Positions 62,956-64,000 of a stretch of 64,000 nucleotides of DNA are shown here, in pieces. A model generated the notes under the pieces. The model searched no databases. It was not told where the DNA came from and saw nothing but the letters and a program-made list of their open reading frames with translations. Source of the stretch: Pseudomonadota bacterium (GTDB taxonomy: Bacteria; Myxococcota_A; Polyangia; GCA-2747355); the NCBI GenBank assembly GCA_016702545.1, contig JADJDT010000043.1, positions 1-64,000 of the forward strand, in the 5' to 3' direction. Made by a program: the position numbers and the translations under genes. The number at the start of each line of letters is the position of its first letter. The stretch's first letter is position 1.

Positions 62956-64000
62956 CTACTCGGACTCGACGCGAATCTCGAACTGCTCGGGGTGGAAGCC
63001 CGGACGCGCCTCGACGCGCAGTGAGCGACCGAGCCGCCGCTCGAGTTGCCCGAGCTGCTCGCCCTCCGCGTCGGCCAGCAGGTCGGCGACCTCGGGATGC
63101 ACCGACACCGTGAGCGAGCGCCCGGGCAGGCCGGCGCCGTGGCGCGAGATCTCGCGCAAGACCTCGTAGCAGATGGTCTGGGTGGTCTTGACCGCGCCGC
63201 GACCGCCGCAATGCGGACAGGGGGCGGTGAGCTCGTGCATCAGGCTCTCGCGCACGCGCTGACGCGTCATCTCGACCAGCCCCAGCGGCGAGATGTCGAG
63301 CGCGTGGGTCTTGGCGCGATCGCTGCTCAACGCCTCGGCCAGCGCGCGCCCCACCTGTTGGCGGTTGCTCTCCAGCTCCATGTCGATGAAGTCGACGATG
63401 ATGATGCCGCCGATGTTGCGCAGCCGCAGCTGCGCCGCGACCTCCTTCGCGGCCTCGAGGTTGATCTTCGTGATCGTGTCTTCGAGGCTACGGTGGCCGA
63501 CGTAGCGCCCGGTGTTGACGTCGATCGCGGTCAGGGCCTCGCCCTCGTCGATCACCAGATAGCCGCCTGAGCGCAGCCAGACCTTGCGCACGAGCGCCCG
63601 GTCGATCTCGTGCTCGATGCCATGGGCGTCGAAGAGCGGCTCGCGGTCCTGGTAGAGCTCGAGCGTCTGTTCGTGCTGTGGCATGAAGGTGCGCACGAAC
63701 TCCTGGATGCGCGTATAGGTGGCGAGATCGTCGATGATGACGCGCTGCACCTGTGACGACACTAGATCGCGGACGACGCGCAACGAGAGATCGAGATCCT
63801 GGTGCACGACGCCGGGCGCCGACACGCGCTTGGCGCGGGCGCGCACCTCGCTCCAGAGCTTGAGCAGGAACTCGAGCTCGGTGCGCAGGTTCTCCTCGCT
63901 CTGGTGCTCGGCCACCGTGCGCACGATGCAGCCCGTCTCGGGCGGTCGCAGTCGGCCGAGGATCTCGCGTAGGCGCTCGCGCTCGGCCTCGTCGGTGATG
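62956..64000 (-). CDS. rng: Ribonuclease G/E family endoribonuclease, cut by the right window edge
   Basis: The frame is open to the window edge; the visible 347 codons are the C-terminal two thirds. Signatures are ETGCIVRTVAEH, the catalytic DNase I-like region ALTAIDVNTGRYVG, the metal site IIIVDFIDME, and the zinc link APCPHCGGRGAV (CPxCxGxG). The protein ends shortly after the small domain and lacks the long RNase E scaffold, so it is RNase G-like. It matures rRNA and decays mRNA. The stop at 62956 is followed after 73 bp by the kinase gene on the same strand. Confidence 0.93.
   Translation of the reverse strand, partial: ITDEAERERLREILGRLRPPETGCIVRTVAEHQSEENLRTELEFLLKLWSEVRARAKRVSAPGVVHQDLDLSLRVVRDLVSSQVQRVIIDDLATYTRIQEFVRTFMPQHEQTLELYQDREPLFDAHGIEHEIDRALVRKVWLRSGGYLVIDEGEALTAIDVNTGRYVGHRSLEDTITKINLEAAKEVAAQLRLRNIGGIIIVDFIDMELESNRQQVGRALAEALSSDRAKTHALDISPLGLVEMTRQRVRESLMHELTAPCPHCGGRGAVKTTQTICYEVLREISRHGAGLPGRSLTVSVHPEVADLLADAEGEQLGQLERRLGRSLRVEARPGFHPEQFEIRVESE

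Overview
The window is very GC-rich bacterial chromosome, about 70% by eye, and most likely comes from a member of the Myxococcota or a close relative. The main evidence is a 22 kb operon of tetratricopeptide and FHA/TonB-like genes. It resembles the Glt (gliding) and Nfs (spore coat) machines of Myxococcus xanthus in gene order, sizes and C-terminal signatures. An FHA-GAF-cyclase, a Ser/Thr kinase, several TPR lipoproteins and a dap-type lysA fit the same group. Names for the Glt-like genes rest on architecture and order, not on an alignment.

Layout. 1-2.2 kb, minus: a lamin-tail-domain protein cut by the window edge, and a two-domain GGDEF-like protein with a single-base frameshift. 2.4-6.8 kb: rarA, divergent from an XPB-type helicase overlapped by its Bax1 nuclease partner. 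6.8-7.5 kb: a homopolymer-rich stretch. 7.5-11.3 kb: rpsP-khpA-rimM-trmD-rplS-yraN, with trmD fused to a second methyltransferase domain and rplS carrying a repeat tail. 11.4-34.8 kb: a lipoprotein gene, then the Glt/Nfs-like operon ending in a 4000-residue TPR protein. 35-41.5 kb, minus: an FHA-GAF-class III cyclase and a three-gene sensory operon (receiver-like membrane protein, orphan binding protein, histidine kinase). 41.9-45.2 kb: a small membrane protein, tRNA-Leu(CAG), bolA, lysA and a degenerate Fic protein. 45.6-49.7 kb: the start of the dcw cluster (mraZ-rsmH-ftsL-ftsI) with a clear MraZ operator. 49.7-64 kb: a conserved hypothetical protein, murI, a stand-alone CCA-type HD protein, a large NAD glutamate dehydrogenase, SMUG1 glycosylase, ligA, a lipoprotein, a Ser/Thr kinase and RNase G cut by the right edge.

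How the genes may work together. The Glt-like block would form an envelope-spanning complex: cytoplasmic TPR giant, inner-membrane FHA/TonB-like coupler, periplasmic TPR proteins and lipoproteins. No outer-membrane barrel, GltJ-like protein or motor gene lies nearby. XPB-Bax1 is a helicase-nuclease repair pair. SMUG1 and LigA could open and close base excision repair.

Two features run through the whole window. Short tandem repeats of 8-18 bp, very often in four copies, occur both between genes and inside them; in genes the unit is a multiple of 3. Two genes are broken by one extra base in a G/C run, which more likely reflects sequencing error than gene decay. The best leads for a new system are the Glt-like operon with its peptidase-like C-terminal domain and the 36.8-41.5 kb sensory operon.
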